DNA of 48,019 nucleotides from a bacterium. Its GTDB lineage: Bacteria; Patescibacteriota; Minisyncoccia; Phycocordibacterales; Zambryskibacteraceae. Location: assembly GCA_030650605.1 (NCBI GenBank), contig JAUSDP010000058.1:1-48019 (forward strand). Reading direction: 5' to 3'. Positions 1 to 8,649 of this stretch are shown one piece after another. A model generated the notes under the pieces. The model was not told the origin of the DNA. It saw only the letters and a list, made by a program, of their open reading frames with translations, and made no database searches. Position 1 is the first letter of the stretch. Every line of letters starts with the position of its first letter. The position numbers and the translations under genes are program-made.

Positions 1-555
1 AAATTTAGTATCAAACCAATTTAAAAATTCGTCCGTCCACTCTTTACTCGGTTTTATATTTCCAACCGCTCCTTCTATTAAAGTTTTATCAAAATAATTT
101 TTTGTAAAAGGTAACATTTCTGGATATTCTCCAAATTCTGAAATAATACAAGGACCATAAAAAGTTCGTAGTCCTGCTTTTTTATAAATCGCATTATGCA
201 AAACTGTAATATCAGAATACCCCAAAAATATCTTTGGATTATTTCTTATCAATTTAAAATCTAGATATTTTAAAAGTTGGTTCGAGTGATTTCCGCCAAT
301 TGTACAAATTATTGCTTTTACTTTCTTATTTTTAAAAGCAGAGTGGATATCATCTACTCGCTCTTTAATTGATCCAGAAACCCAATTTTTTCTCTTTAAA
401 GCATTTTTCTCCACCTCAACCTTGAAGCCAATTTTTTCTAAATATTTAATTCCATTTTCTATTCTATGTGGAAATAATTCACCCAATCCAGCAGATGGCG
501 AAAGAATACTTATTAAGTCGCCCTTTTTTAACTTTTGTGCATTTATTATTTTCAT
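1..555 (-). CDS. LD-carboxypeptidase / MccF-like peptidase S66 (partial, C-terminus outside window)
   Basis: The reading frame opens at ATG 555 and runs without a stop to the left edge, giving the first 185 residues. The N-terminus has the S66 pattern: KKGDLISILSPSAG at the start, then a GGNHSNQLL turn and a GYSDIT segment with the likely nucleophilic serine, followed by the family-typical HNAIYKKAGLRTFYGP. The Glu and His of the S66 Ser-Glu-His triad lie further on and are not in the window. S66 enzymes either trim murein tetrapeptides (LdcA) or cleave microcin C-type toxic peptides (MccF); the sequence does not tell which. The next gene upstream ends 7 bases before this start, so the two are probably cotranscribed with the methyltransferase. 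Confidence 0.85.
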   Translation of the reverse strand, partial: MKIINAQKLKKGDLISILSPSAGLGELFPHRIENGIKYLEKIGFKVEVEKNALKRKNWVSGSIKERVDDIHSAFKNKKVKAIICTIGGNHSNQLLKYLDFKLIRNNPKIFLGYSDITVLHNAIYKKAGLRTFYGPCIISEFGEYPEMLPFTKNYFDKTLIEGAVGNIKPSKEWTDEFLNWFDTKF

Positions 556-562
556 ATTTAAT

Positions 563-1723
563 TTATATTTTTTGTTTTTTAAATTTACTAATAAATAACT
601 CTGACCCGAACCCACTTGTCAAACAAATTTCTTTATTTGAATAGGCAAGTTTTTTTGTCCAATCAGTAAATCCACCATCACCCAACGGATACCATTCGCC
701 TGTTTCATTTTGAGCAGTAATTTTAAAACAAAGATTATTATAGTAACCGATCCCAGCGATTCTTTCTAAATCAAAATCAAATTTCACAGATGGATGTCTC
801 ATTTTCAATCTATTCATAAGTGGTTCACAATTCCTTAATAAATATTCGTATGCTTTTTTAACTCCGTATTTATCCAAAACGTTTATATCAATATTTACTT
901 GCATATCTATATTGATAGGAAGTTCAATATTATTATCTTTAAATAAACTGAAGTCGGGATTTTGAGTATTTTTTGTTACCAAATCTCTATCTAGCCCCAA
1001 ATTGCTGATAATGTTTTCTAAAATCCTCAAATTTGACATAGAAACTCTAATGTTATCTACACCAAAGTTCTTTGAAACAATAGAACTTTCAATTACGGTT
1101 AAATAATAATCGATATGTTTTTCTAAATAACCTTCTATCATTTCCCATCTTCCCAAAAACTTATCTCCTGATAATAAAAACATTGCTCGGAAATGAGGGG
1201 TAAAACCTTTAATTTTGTCAAACTTTTGTCCTCTGATTACTCGATGACTTGTAAATAAATGGATGGAATCGGTAGTGCCCTCTTTCCTTCTTTTTTCATA
1301 TTCTATGGCGAGCATCGGAGAAGCATCGGACAAAACTTCATTATTCCTTGAAGTAGCTATCACATTCTTTTGGCTTAACTGTGTTAAAACGGAACTTAAA
1401 CCAAGTGGTCCGACTGGTGATAATTCTATAGCTTCCACATCATCTCCCAACATTTCAACAGCACTACTATCAAAAAGGTTGAAATCTCTAAGAGAAACTA
1501 GGCTTGGTTTTAAAAAACGATTTTCTTTTGCCTGACGTAATATATCTTTTGGTTCAAGATTTTTCGCTCTTTTATCGTATACAGAAATAAGAAGTGCTTG
1601 TAAATCTTCTCCAGACATTTTTTCCAGATCGTTGAGTAATGTTGGATTTTCAACCTTGTTCAAAACTCCTTCTAGAATTGTTTCGGTATTAGTTTTATCT
1701 TTAATATTTTCGAATTTTTCCAT
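563..1723 (-). CDS. divergent class II aminoacyl-tRNA synthetase-like protein (HisRS/HisZ-like core)
   Basis: This 386-aa protein is not a canonical synthetase. Its middle has a motif-2-like stretch (SHRVIRGQKFD, then FTPHFRAMFLL), and its end resembles the HisRS/HisZ signature in which YY-x-FE is followed by a GG-rich motif 3 (GIGYYNNLCFKI, LGDGGFTDWTKKL). No anticodon-binding domain follows; the protein ends about 20 residues later. Stand-alone class II cores of this sort include HisZ, AsnA and PoxA relatives, which regulate other enzymes or ligate amino acids to small molecules or proteins. The start lies 1 base after the methyltransferase stop, so coupling is likely. The class assignment is by motif shape only and the substrate is unknown. 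Confidence 0.5.
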   Translation of the reverse strand: MEKFENIKDKTNTETILEGVLNKVENPTLLNDLEKMSGEDLQALLISVYDKRAKNLEPKDILRQAKENRFLKPSLVSLRDFNLFDSSAVEMLGDDVEAIELSPVGPLGLSSVLTQLSQKNVIATSRNNEVLSDASPMLAIEYEKRRKEGTTDSIHLFTSHRVIRGQKFDKIKGFTPHFRAMFLLSGDKFLGRWEMIEGYLEKHIDYYLTVIESSIVSKNFGVDNIRVSMSNLRILENIISNLGLDRDLVTKNTQNPDFSLFKDNNIELPINIDMQVNIDINVLDKYGVKKAYEYLLRNCEPLMNRLKMRHPSVKFDFDLERIAGIGYYNNLCFKITAQNETGEWYPLGDGGFTDWTKKLAYSNKEICLTSGFGSELFISKFKKQKI

Positions 1724-1724
1724 G

Positions 1725-2564
1725 TTATTTCTTTGTGGCTACTGTAAATATATTCATTCCTCTGTTTACGATCGTTGGTTGACTATTATATTTCATTTCG
1801 AGCTTAAAAACTTTGTTAAAAAAATCTTCTTTTTCAAGTGCAGATGAGATTATGCTTTTTTTCTTATTCTCTGGGTCAAAATCTTCTAAGCCTGGTTGAG
1901 TGAACACCGGTACTCCATAAGTCTTACCTAAAGAAAAACCGGCCCGCCTTAGATCATTTTCTATTATCTCTTTTGAAAAAACATTGAGCTGTGGAACATG
2001 CTCTCCCCATTTAACTATCTGTTCATTATCCAATACTTCAAGTTCTTTTGTATCCGCACAATAATTATTTATTTTTGAAGCTATAGCATTATAAAAGCCA
2101 TGCCCCATTATGATAATTTTACCGCCTCTTTTCAGCACTCTAAATAATTCACTAAATGCTTTTTCTTTCTCATAAATAAAACTAATCGGACTATAAATAC
2201 TAATAATGTAATCAATTGATTCAGACTTCAAACTTTTCATCATTTTCAAATCTCCTTCAACAAGTTTTACCCTATTTTCAATATTGGCATTTATGATATT
2301 TTCCCTTGCCTTTTTAAGCATATCTATAGACCTGTCAAAGATAACGAACTTCGATTTATATATTTTACTTAAATCACAAATCCACCTACCGGTTCCTCCA
2401 CCAGCATCTAAAATCACCACATTTTCATCTATATTAGTTGGAATGTTATCCTTAATTATCTGTATGATAAGGGCATCGGATAATTTCCAAAATCCATGCT
2501 TATTAGCATTATCAACATTTTTTGAATAAGGCTTAAAAAAATTATCGAATGCTTTTTTATCCAT
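1725..2564 (-). CDS. class I SAM-dependent methyltransferase
   Basis: The 279-aa protein has a Rossmann-type methyltransferase core. Motif I is VVILDAGGGTGRW (about residues 47-59), an acidic residue follows strand 2 (FVIFDRS), EGDLKMM matches motif II, and the post-II strand IDYIISIYSPISF is followed by the usual LKRGGKIIIMGHGF. The C-terminal 100 residues are a variable cap that would set the substrate. It is the first gene of a tight three-gene set with the aaRS-like protein and the S66 peptidase. The substrate cannot be read from the sequence. Confidence 0.85.
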   Translation of the reverse strand: MDKKAFDNFFKPYSKNVDNANKHGFWKLSDALIIQIIKDNIPTNIDENVVILDAGGGTGRWICDLSKIYKSKFVIFDRSIDMLKKARENIINANIENRVKLVEGDLKMMKSLKSESIDYIISIYSPISFIYEKEKAFSELFRVLKRGGKIIIMGHGFYNAIASKINNYCADTKELEVLDNEQIVKWGEHVPQLNVFSKEIIENDLRRAGFSLGKTYGVPVFTQPGLEDFDPENKKKSIISSALEKEDFFNKVFKLEMKYNSQPTIVNRGMNIFTVATKK

Positions 2565-2575
2565 ATCTTTTCTAC

Positions 2576-3202
2576 TTAATTAGAATTTACCGGCAACTCC
2601 ATATAGAAAGTGGAACCCTGGTTGGGGCCGGCGGACTCCGCCCAAACGCGACCTTTGTGCGCTTCTACCACATCTTTAACAAACGAGAGGCCAAAGCCGG
2701 TGGAGTTGATATTGACCTTAAGCGAATTCTCGTCCCGACCGCCTTTGGTAAAGAGTTTTGGTTTGAGTTCATCCGAGATACCCACACCAGTATCCTGAAC
2801 AGTAAGTAGTATTTTAGGTTACTTGCCCCCCGAGGAAAAGTGCGTTAGCTCCGGAAGAGCTTGTCGAAGGGTAATATTGATATTTCCACTTGGTGTGTAC
2901 TTGATGGAATTGTCTATGAAACTCTTGACTGCCTCCTTAAGCTCGTTAGAGTCGCCTTTCATGCTGTAATCGCCCTCTTTAAACTCTACTTTGTATTCCA
3001 GACCCTTCGACTCAGCTGCATGTCTGCGTCTGTCTCAACACTACCCGTTACTATGTTCAGTGCCTGTTGTTGATGCAGTTACAACATCAACCAAATCTCG
3101 CACTCCATACTCTTTGCCAAACATCATCGCAAATGTCTCAACCTCCCTTTCTTTATCTTTAGTAACTTCCATCTCCCTTTCTTTATCTTCAGTGACTTCC
3201 AT
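2576..3202 (-). pseudogene. histidine kinase remnant (HATPase end), one frame broken by three stops
   Basis: Read from ATG 3202, a single frame of 209 codons continues to 2576 with three in-frame stops (TAG at 3041-3043, TGA at 3035-3037, TAA near 2822). After the stops the frame encodes a recognisable ATPase half: EGDYSMKGDSNELKEAV, FIDNSIKYTPSGN, QDTGVGISDELKPKLF and STGFGLSFVKDVV. This is closely similar to the end of the intact kinase at 5450-7120. Two stop-bearing stretches contain the interspersed motif CCCTTCGAC. The first ten codons are a near-exact 30-bp tandem duplication (MEVTEDKERE / MEVTKDKERE). The last piece (from 2785) could be read as a 69-aa ORF but lacks a kinase core. The opening 53-aa ORF (3041-3202) lies 26 bases after the ATP-grasp gene and might be an independent peptide. 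Confidence 0.7.
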
Positions 3203-3228
3203 GATTTATGTTTTTACTTAATTATTAA

Positions 3229-4218
3229 TTATCGACCCTTATTTATTAGTATATCAGCTATGGCATCACTCATCAAGACGCCCGTTGCTTCTTCTAACCA
3301 ATACCATTGACCATGGGGATTTACTTCAAAAAAGACGTACTTGTCCTCCTCCGTTACCGCAAAGTCAAATGCACCAAACACTAATCCAAGTTTTTTAATT
3401 ATTTGAAAACAAAATCTTTTTACATCTACCGGTATGGTTGTCGGCTCATATTTTAAGCTTAGGATCTTTTTAAGATCTCTAAAGTCAACCTTTGTTTCTG
3501 CAAATTCTTGCGAATGGATTTTTACTGGAAATATTCTTTTTCCTACGACAGTTATTCTCATCTCGTATTTCTTACTTATGTGTTCTTGGAAAAGAGATGG
3601 GGATTGCGTTATAAGTTTAAGTTTTTTGAGGTGATGTTTCTTTATTAAATTCGTTTGAATAACATACGCTTTCTTTTCATCTGCTATTAGTCCAATATGC
3701 ATCGGTTTGTAAATAATACCATTTTTATGTTTGTTATAAAATTTTATTACATCGTCAGGGTTATTTGTTACTAAAGTTTCTGGGATTCTCATTTGTAGCT
3801 CCTTAGCAAGTTTTAACTGAAATATTTTTTTCATTGCTCTTTCTTGATTTTCCGGCATATTCATCCAAAATACTTCTGGCCCCAATGTAAGCCATATATC
3901 ATTCAAAAATGTTTTTAGTTCTTGTTCTGCGTATCTCTTCTGATCCAGATCTCTTATTTTAAAATTCCAATGTTCAAATGGCCGCCTATTCCAAACACTC
4001 TTTACTTCTCTTAGATTAAGTACTTGTTTTTTATTCTTAATTACACAATCATATTTATTTCTTTTTACATTTACATGCATCCTTATCTTTCCTTGAATCA
4101 TTTCATCTACGTTAAATCGAAATACTTTGGCTCCTTTTCTCCTTATTTTTTTTATTACAATATCCGCATGATGAATATCTTGAGAATTTGTAAGAATTAA
4201 AATCTTATCTCTTTTCAT
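3229..4218 (-). CDS. MvdC/MvdD-type ATP-grasp ligase (graspetide synthetase-like)
   Basis: The 329-aa protein follows the ribosomal-peptide-maturase ATP-grasp plan. It starts with ILILTNSQDIHHADIV, has a VWNRRPF motif near residue 97 typical of this group, an ATP-lysine segment IIYKPM, then QEHISKKYEMRITVVG and the metal-binding end FGAFDFAVTEEDKYVFFEVNPHGQWYWLE (given here only as landmarks: FDF, then EVN-x-x-GQW). Family members join Asp/Glu side chains to Ser/Thr or Lys in precursor peptides, making omega-ester or omega-amide links. No classical precursor (PFFARFL-type leader) is visible. The only small ORF adjacent in the same direction is the 53-aa one at 3041-3202. Ligation on another substrate is equally possible. 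Confidence 0.75.
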   Translation of the reverse strand: MKRDKILILTNSQDIHHADIVIKKIRRKGAKVFRFNVDEMIQGKIRMHVNVKRNKYDCVIKNKKQVLNLREVKSVWNRRPFEHWNFKIRDLDQKRYAEQELKTFLNDIWLTLGPEVFWMNMPENQERAMKKIFQLKLAKELQMRIPETLVTNNPDDVIKFYNKHKNGIIYKPMHIGLIADEKKAYVIQTNLIKKHHLKKLKLITQSPSLFQEHISKKYEMRITVVGKRIFPVKIHSQEFAETKVDFRDLKKILSLKYEPTTIPVDVKRFCFQIIKKLGLVFGAFDFAVTEEDKYVFFEVNPHGQWYWLEEATGVLMSDAIADILINKGR

Positions 4219-4233
4219 AAAATTGGGTAAAAT

Positions 4234-5391
4234 TTAACGAACTTCTCCGTCAAATTGTGCTTTAGTTTCAGTCACCACCCTCTTATGAAGTTTGTCTACT
4301 TCATAAGAAGTAAGCGTCCGTTCAAGTGATCGGTAGGTGATACGGTACGCATAGCTTTTCTTGTTAGCGCCAAATTTTTCATCGTTTTTATATTCATCAA
4401 TAAGCACTACCTCTTCAATTAAGTCGCCGCCAATCTCGCGCACCATGTCGAAATAGTCATTTGGCACAAAGGTTTTAGGAACAATGAACGAGATATCGCG
4501 CACGACGGGCGGATATTTCGAGACTTCCCTATACACTCGCCCAAGGACCAACTGCTTCTTAACCCGCTCATCTTCAGACCAAAGGAGGCGAATATCAGGA
4601 AGAGCCATTGAAGCAATTGCGAGCCGTTCGACACCGAAACCGAATGCCCACCCGCTATAACCCTCAACCCCCATTTTCTTAAGCACTGATTTTTTGGGCA
4701 TACCGCCACCAAGTATTTCAAGCCATTCGCCACGGGCCGGACCTTCTGCGGCAGTCCCTTTCACATTGATTTCTACTTCAAGCGATGGATCAGTGTAGGG
4801 AAAGTTGTCCTTATTGAAGCGAATTTGTGTTTCTTGACCAAATACTCCTTTAGCTACCTCCGAGAGCGCGTTCTTCAAATCATCAAATGAAACTTCTTCG
4901 CTGTCTGGTGCAAGATACCACCCACCAATCTGATGGAAGATATTCATGTGACGGCTATCTATTTCATCTTTACGGTACACCTTTCCATAACACAGGGTGC
5001 CAAACGATTCGCTATTTGCGATTTTCTCCCTTATTTCAGGTGCATTGAGGTAGTAATACCAAAAGACAGTATCGTGAGTACGGAGGATATGTGTGTCATC
5101 GGCATAATATGTATCCGATTTCGATCGTGCCGGATGATCTGGCTCAAAATCAAAAAGGTTAAAGGAAATGTCAGCAGGGACGATTTCCGGCACCTTAATA
5201 ATGTCGAAGCTCCCGAAGGAAGGAATCGTCTTTACACGTTCTACGATTTCGTAAATTGGACTGCCAGGAGTACGAGAAAGGTCAGGCATATCAAGATAAC
5301 GGAGCATACGCTTTGCATCTGCATCACTTCGTTTTCTCAATCTCTCAATCAGTTGTCTTTCTTCGTCGTTAGGGACGATAATATTTTTCAT
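4234..5391 (-). CDS. pheS: phenylalanine--tRNA ligase, single-chain type (PheS core + FDX-ACB domain)
   Basis: This charges tRNA-Phe. The catalytic core has motif 1 around DHPARSKSDTYY, motif 2 (GKVYRKDEIDSRHMNIFHQI) and motif 3 (GFGVERLAI, about residues 251-259). The last 95 residues (YPPVVRDISFIVP through YRSLERTLTSYEVDKLHKRV) are an FDX-ACB domain, which in ordinary bacteria sits at the end of the beta chain PheT. The architecture is therefore that of mitochondrial monomeric PheRS, and no pheT lies nearby. A GTG at 5424 would add 11 residues; ATG at 5391 is preferred because the next residues (MKNIIVPNDEE) begin the helical N-terminus and neither start has a clear ribosome site. Confidence 0.9.
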   Translation of the reverse strand: MKNIIVPNDEERQLIERLRKRSDADAKRMLRYLDMPDLSRTPGSPIYEIVERVKTIPSFGSFDIIKVPEIVPADISFNLFDFEPDHPARSKSDTYYADDTHILRTHDTVFWYYYLNAPEIREKIANSESFGTLCYGKVYRKDEIDSRHMNIFHQIGGWYLAPDSEEVSFDDLKNALSEVAKGVFGQETQIRFNKDNFPYTDPSLEVEINVKGTAAEGPARGEWLEILGGGMPKKSVLKKMGVEGYSGWAFGFGVERLAIASMALPDIRLLWSEDERVKKQLVLGRVYREVSKYPPVVRDISFIVPKTFVPNDYFDMVREIGGDLIEEVVLIDEYKNDEKFGANKKSYAYRITYRSLERTLTSYEVDKLHKRVVTETKAQFDGEVR

Positions 5392-5449
5392 AAAATCTAA
5401 GTCTTTATTCAAGCAATATAACACATATTAAAGCAATAAATGCGATTTT

Positions 5450-7120
5450 TTACTTTACCGCCGTGGAGTTTGTGGAAGATACTTGGGCGGCTACCGGCAA
5501 CTCCAGATAGAAAGTGGAGCCTTTGTTTACTCCAAGAGATTCGGCCCAGACGCGACCTTTGTGCGCTTCCACCACATCTTTGACAAACGAGAGTCCGAAG
5601 CCGGTCGAATTGACATTAAGTTTGATCGAATCCTTGCCTTTGCCACCTTTAGTAAACAGTCTTGGTTTAAGTTCGCTCGAAATACCCACTCCGGTATCTT
5701 CAATCTTTAATAAGATTTTATCTTTGACTTTTGACATTTGAATTTTGACTTCTCCTTTCGGCGTATATTTAATGGAATTATCGATCAAGTTTCTGACTGC
5801 TTGACCAAGCTGATTGGCGTCACCCTTCATGCCATAGTCGCCATCCGCAACTGCAAGTTCAAGAGAAAGATTTTTCTCTTTCGCCATTTCTTTTTGTTTC
5901 TCACTGACTTCAGTCACAATTTTTTTGAAATCTATTGATTGCATGTCATAGACGAAAGTGCCCTTTTCAATATTCGAAGCGGTCAAGAAATCCGTGACAA
6001 AGTTAACTCCTTCGGTGAGTGAGTTAAATCCTTCCTCGAGCATTGGCTTTGTCGTATCGGAGACTGGACCGTAAGACGGTTCGGAAAGCAGTTCGGAAAA
6101 GATGTTTCTCGCCTTGGCCAAATAACCCTTAATTTGGTGATTAATAATATGTATCAAATTCGCCTGCCCCTCGTTAGCCGTCTGCAACTCCCCCGCCAAT
6201 TTTTCGATCCTTTCCTTCGCCTCAATTTCCCGTTTAACGCTTTTGATTAGAAAGTACCCGATAACAAATAACATGATAAGAGTAGCGACGGTAAGAAGAC
6301 GAATAAATTCAATTCTTTGAATAAAAAGTAGTGCAAACACAAGAAACCACACCCCTATTACAATTGCTTGGGTACCAATAATTTTTATGTTAAACGTATT
6401 CAAACTGATAATCATGTATGATAAAATCATTAAAAAGAGAATCATTCCTATTGGACCGATTAGGTTTATCTCGTATGTTTTTGTAAGTTCGCCAAAATAA
6501 TTGGAAATCCAAAAAATACCAATAAAAAATATTAATCCTAGTGGAAGTAAAATGGTACGTTTTCTATTATAAGAATTGCTTGATCGATAATAACTTTCAA
6601 AAGCTATTACAAAAATTAGGACTAGACATATAAGTTCAAAGATATAAATCGCGTACCACAATACCCCAATTACACCTTCACAATTAATTAGATCAAAGGA
6701 AGTGATATTTAGTGATGTTGGAATTAAAGTTACAGCAACAACATAAATTAATGAGAAACCATATCTGATTGGATAATTGATATCCTTTTTATAAAGATAG
6801 GTGTAACAAAAACATACGGCAAATATATAAATTAGTATCTCCGGTATTACTAGCAACTGCCATGCTAAATGAACTACTTCAAGATATGCAGCCACCCATT
6901 GAAAAAGTATTAAAAGTATCCAACCGCCAAATGAAAGAGTAATAAATGCAAGATATTTGGTTGACGGGTCTTCTTTACTTTTACTCCACACATAACTCCC
7001 AAAAAATAGAGAGATCAGTAGGATAGGGATATATACATAAAACAAGAGAGGAGGAGCAATTGATAAATCGAAAAAATTTAAGAAACTTGGACTACTGTCT
7101 GGGCAGAGTGATAGATTCAT
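5450..7120 (-). CDS. membrane sensor histidine kinase, multi-TM input domain
   Basis: The 556-aa kinase has about eight hydrophobic segments over residues 24-295, resembling 7TM histidine kinase input regions and with no obvious periplasmic sensor. A short coiled coil (295-320) leads to the H-box, with phospho-acceptor His328 in INHQIKGYL. The N-box is RNLIDNSIKYTP (443-454), G1 is DTGVGI (475-480), and G2 is STGFGLSFVKDVVEAH (505-520). No response regulator is encoded in the window, so its partner is elsewhere. Its start overlaps by 4 bases the stop of a 54-aa membrane peptide. The 3' half has a diverged, broken relative at 2576-3202, indicating a local duplication. Confidence 0.92.
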   Translation of the reverse strand: MNLSLCPDSSPSFLNFFDLSIAPPLLFYVYIPILLISLFFGSYVWSKSKEDPSTKYLAFITLSFGGWILLILFQWVAAYLEVVHLAWQLLVIPEILIYIFAVCFCYTYLYKKDINYPIRYGFSLIYVVAVTLIPTSLNITSFDLINCEGVIGVLWYAIYIFELICLVLIFVIAFESYYRSSNSYNRKRTILLPLGLIFFIGIFWISNYFGELTKTYEINLIGPIGMILFLMILSYMIISLNTFNIKIIGTQAIVIGVWFLVFALLFIQRIEFIRLLTVATLIMLFVIGYFLIKSVKREIEAKERIEKLAGELQTANEGQANLIHIINHQIKGYLAKARNIFSELLSEPSYGPVSDTTKPMLEEGFNSLTEGVNFVTDFLTASNIEKGTFVYDMQSIDFKKIVTEVSEKQKEMAKEKNLSLELAVADGDYGMKGDANQLGQAVRNLIDNSIKYTPKGEVKIQMSKVKDKILLKIEDTGVGISSELKPRLFTKGGKGKDSIKLNVNSTGFGLSFVKDVVEAHKGRVWAESLGVNKGSTFYLELPVAAQVSSTNSTAVK

Positions 7121-7281
7121 GTTTCTTCAGTTGATAAGTCTTGAGTATTTATTATTTCAATCTTCTTTTCTATTAAAGTAGAATACGAAACTATTAAGAT
7201 AGACAATATAGTGACTATCGTAAGTGTATAACTAAGATAATTTGATTTGTTCACAATGATATGTTCATCCGTAGAACTCAT
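7117..7281 (-). CDS. small single-TM membrane protein, coupled to the histidine kinase
   Basis: A 54-codon frame from ATG 7281 encodes a short polar N-terminus, one hydrophobic segment (YLSYTLTIVTILSILIVSYS, residues 15-34) and a polar tail. Its TGA overlaps the ATG of the kinase gene as ATGA, the usual mark of translational coupling, and it is the only frame that fills this 160-base gap. It may be an accessory subunit or sensor for the kinase. No homology is recognised, and the reading frame is short enough that chance is not excluded. Confidence 0.5.
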   Translation of the reverse strand: MSSTDEHIIVNKSNYLSYTLTIVTILSILIVSYSTLIEKKIEIINTQDLSTEET

Positions 7282-7316
7282 GAAAATATGATACCATAGT
7301 TATACTTAAGTTAAAT

Positions 7317-8615
7317 ATGAAAATTCTGTTTATTTCCAAAGACTTGATTGCCGCTAATCTGGCTTATTTATTGAAAAAGGAGGGGCATGATGTAAGACTT
7401 TTTATTGACGAGAAAGGTCGCAAAGGTAATTTTACAAACCTTGTTCAAAAGATTAAGACTATTAAAGCGGGTGTGTCTTGGGTTGGGAAAGATGGTTTAA
7501 TAATTTTTGACGATGTAGGGTATGGCAAGATGCAAGATAAGTTGAGAAGTAAAGGTTATCTGGTTGTAGGCGGATCAGAATTGGGAGATAAACTGGAGTT
7601 AAACAGGGAGTTCGGACAAAAAATCTTTGCCGAATATGGTCTTAAAACCGTTCCATTAAAAGACTTTGATGATCTAGATGATGCAGCCGTTTATATAAAA
7701 AATAACCCAGCCACATGGGTTATAAAAAGAAATTCTGGATCTACGAAATTTATCAGCTATGTTGGCCAGCTTGAAAATGGTCAGGATACTTTGGACCTAA
7801 TAAAAGCTTATTTGAACGATAAAACTACAAGTGGAGCCAAGATTTCTTTACAAAAAAGAGTTGATGGTGTGGAAATAGGAGTGGGAAGATACTTTAATGG
7901 CAAGAATTGGGTTGGTCCGATTGAGTTTAATGTTGAGTACACACGATTTATGCCGGGTGATATTGGTCCTATCACTAGTGAGATGGGAACTTTGGCATGG
8001 TACAGCGAAGACGAGCAGAATAAACTTTATCAGGAAACAATAGCCAAACTTGAACCCTATCTTAGAAAAATAAATTTTAAGGGAGACTTTGAACTGAACT
8101 GCATGGTAAATGAATCCGGAACTTATATCCTAGAAGCCACTTCCAGATTTGGATCACCAATCGTACATCTACAAAGCGAGATACACGAATCACCTTGGGG
8201 TGAATTTCTTTTAGCCTTAGCCAAAGGGGAGAATTACAATCTAAAGTGGAGAAAGGGTTACGGAATAGTTCTATGCCTTACCACCCCGCCATTCCCCTAC
8301 CCTAAGAAAGCAAAAGATAATTATTCATATGGGATCAACATACATTTCAATGACATTGGAGAAGATAATATGGATCATATTCACTTTGAAGAAGTTTCAA
8401 CGAGAATGAACGACCACGAACAACTATATATTTCGGATAGGAGAGGATACATATTATACATAACTGGAATGAGTAATTCTGTCCTTGAGGCGCAAGAAAA
8501 AGTTTATAATTTAGCAAGTAAAATAGTAATTCCTAAGATTATATATAGAAATGATATTGGCTCAAGTTTTGTAAATAAAAGTGAAAAACTTTTGAAGAAA
8601 TGGGGGTATTTATAA
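7317..8615 (+). CDS. PurD-like ATP-grasp ligase (phosphoribosylamine-glycine ligase family)
   Basis: The 432-aa protein has the PurD order of parts: a Rossmann-like N domain (KILFISKDLIAANLAYLL), an ATP-grasp core with WVIKRNSGS as the nucleotide-binding lysine segment, and the PurD-typical GDIGPITSEMGT near residue 220. The metal-ligand segment ILEATSRFGSP (Glu273) and a C domain with YILYITGMSNSVLEAQEKVY complete it. Classical PurD makes glycinamide ribonucleotide, but no other purine gene is in the window and the glycine loops differ, so a different amino or carboxylate substrate is possible. It diverges from the kinase operon, with 35 bases between starts. Its last 22 codons are duplicated as a remnant near 10009-10073. 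Confidence 0.75.
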   Translation: MKILFISKDLIAANLAYLLKKEGHDVRLFIDEKGRKGNFTNLVQKIKTIKAGVSWVGKDGLIIFDDVGYGKMQDKLRSKGYLVVGGSELGDKLELNREFGQKIFAEYGLKTVPLKDFDDLDDAAVYIKNNPATWVIKRNSGSTKFISYVGQLENGQDTLDLIKAYLNDKTTSGAKISLQKRVDGVEIGVGRYFNGKNWVGPIEFNVEYTRFMPGDIGPITSEMGTLAWYSEDEQNKLYQETIAKLEPYLRKINFKGDFELNCMVNESGTYILEATSRFGSPIVHLQSEIHESPWGEFLLALAKGENYNLKWRKGYGIVLCLTTPPFPYPKKAKDNYSYGINIHFNDIGEDNMDHIHFEEVSTRMNDHEQLYISDRRGYILYITGMSNSVLEAQEKVYNLASKIVIPKIIYRNDIGSSFVNKSEKLLKKWGYL

Positions 8616-8619
8616 AATA

Positions 8620-8649
8620 AAATCGGCACCCCTTTCAGAGTGCCGATTT
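8620..8649. terminator. hairpin terminator overlapping the 3' end of the membrane-protein gene
   Basis: Perfect 10-bp arms AAATCGGCAC and GTGCCGATTT flank a 10-base loop. On the minus strand the hairpin runs into a T-rich stretch and includes the last codons and TGA stop of the 177-aa gene. On the plus strand it follows the PurD-like gene, so it can serve both. The same hairpin recurs at 10075-10104. Confidence 0.8.

Noticed and set aside
1263-1847. Plus-strand ORFs opposite the aaRS-like gene
   Set aside because: They are antisense shadows without ribosome sites or recognisable composition.
4419-4733. 104-aa minus-strand ORF in another frame of pheS
   Set aside because: It lies wholly within the PheRS core, whose conserved motifs define the real frame.
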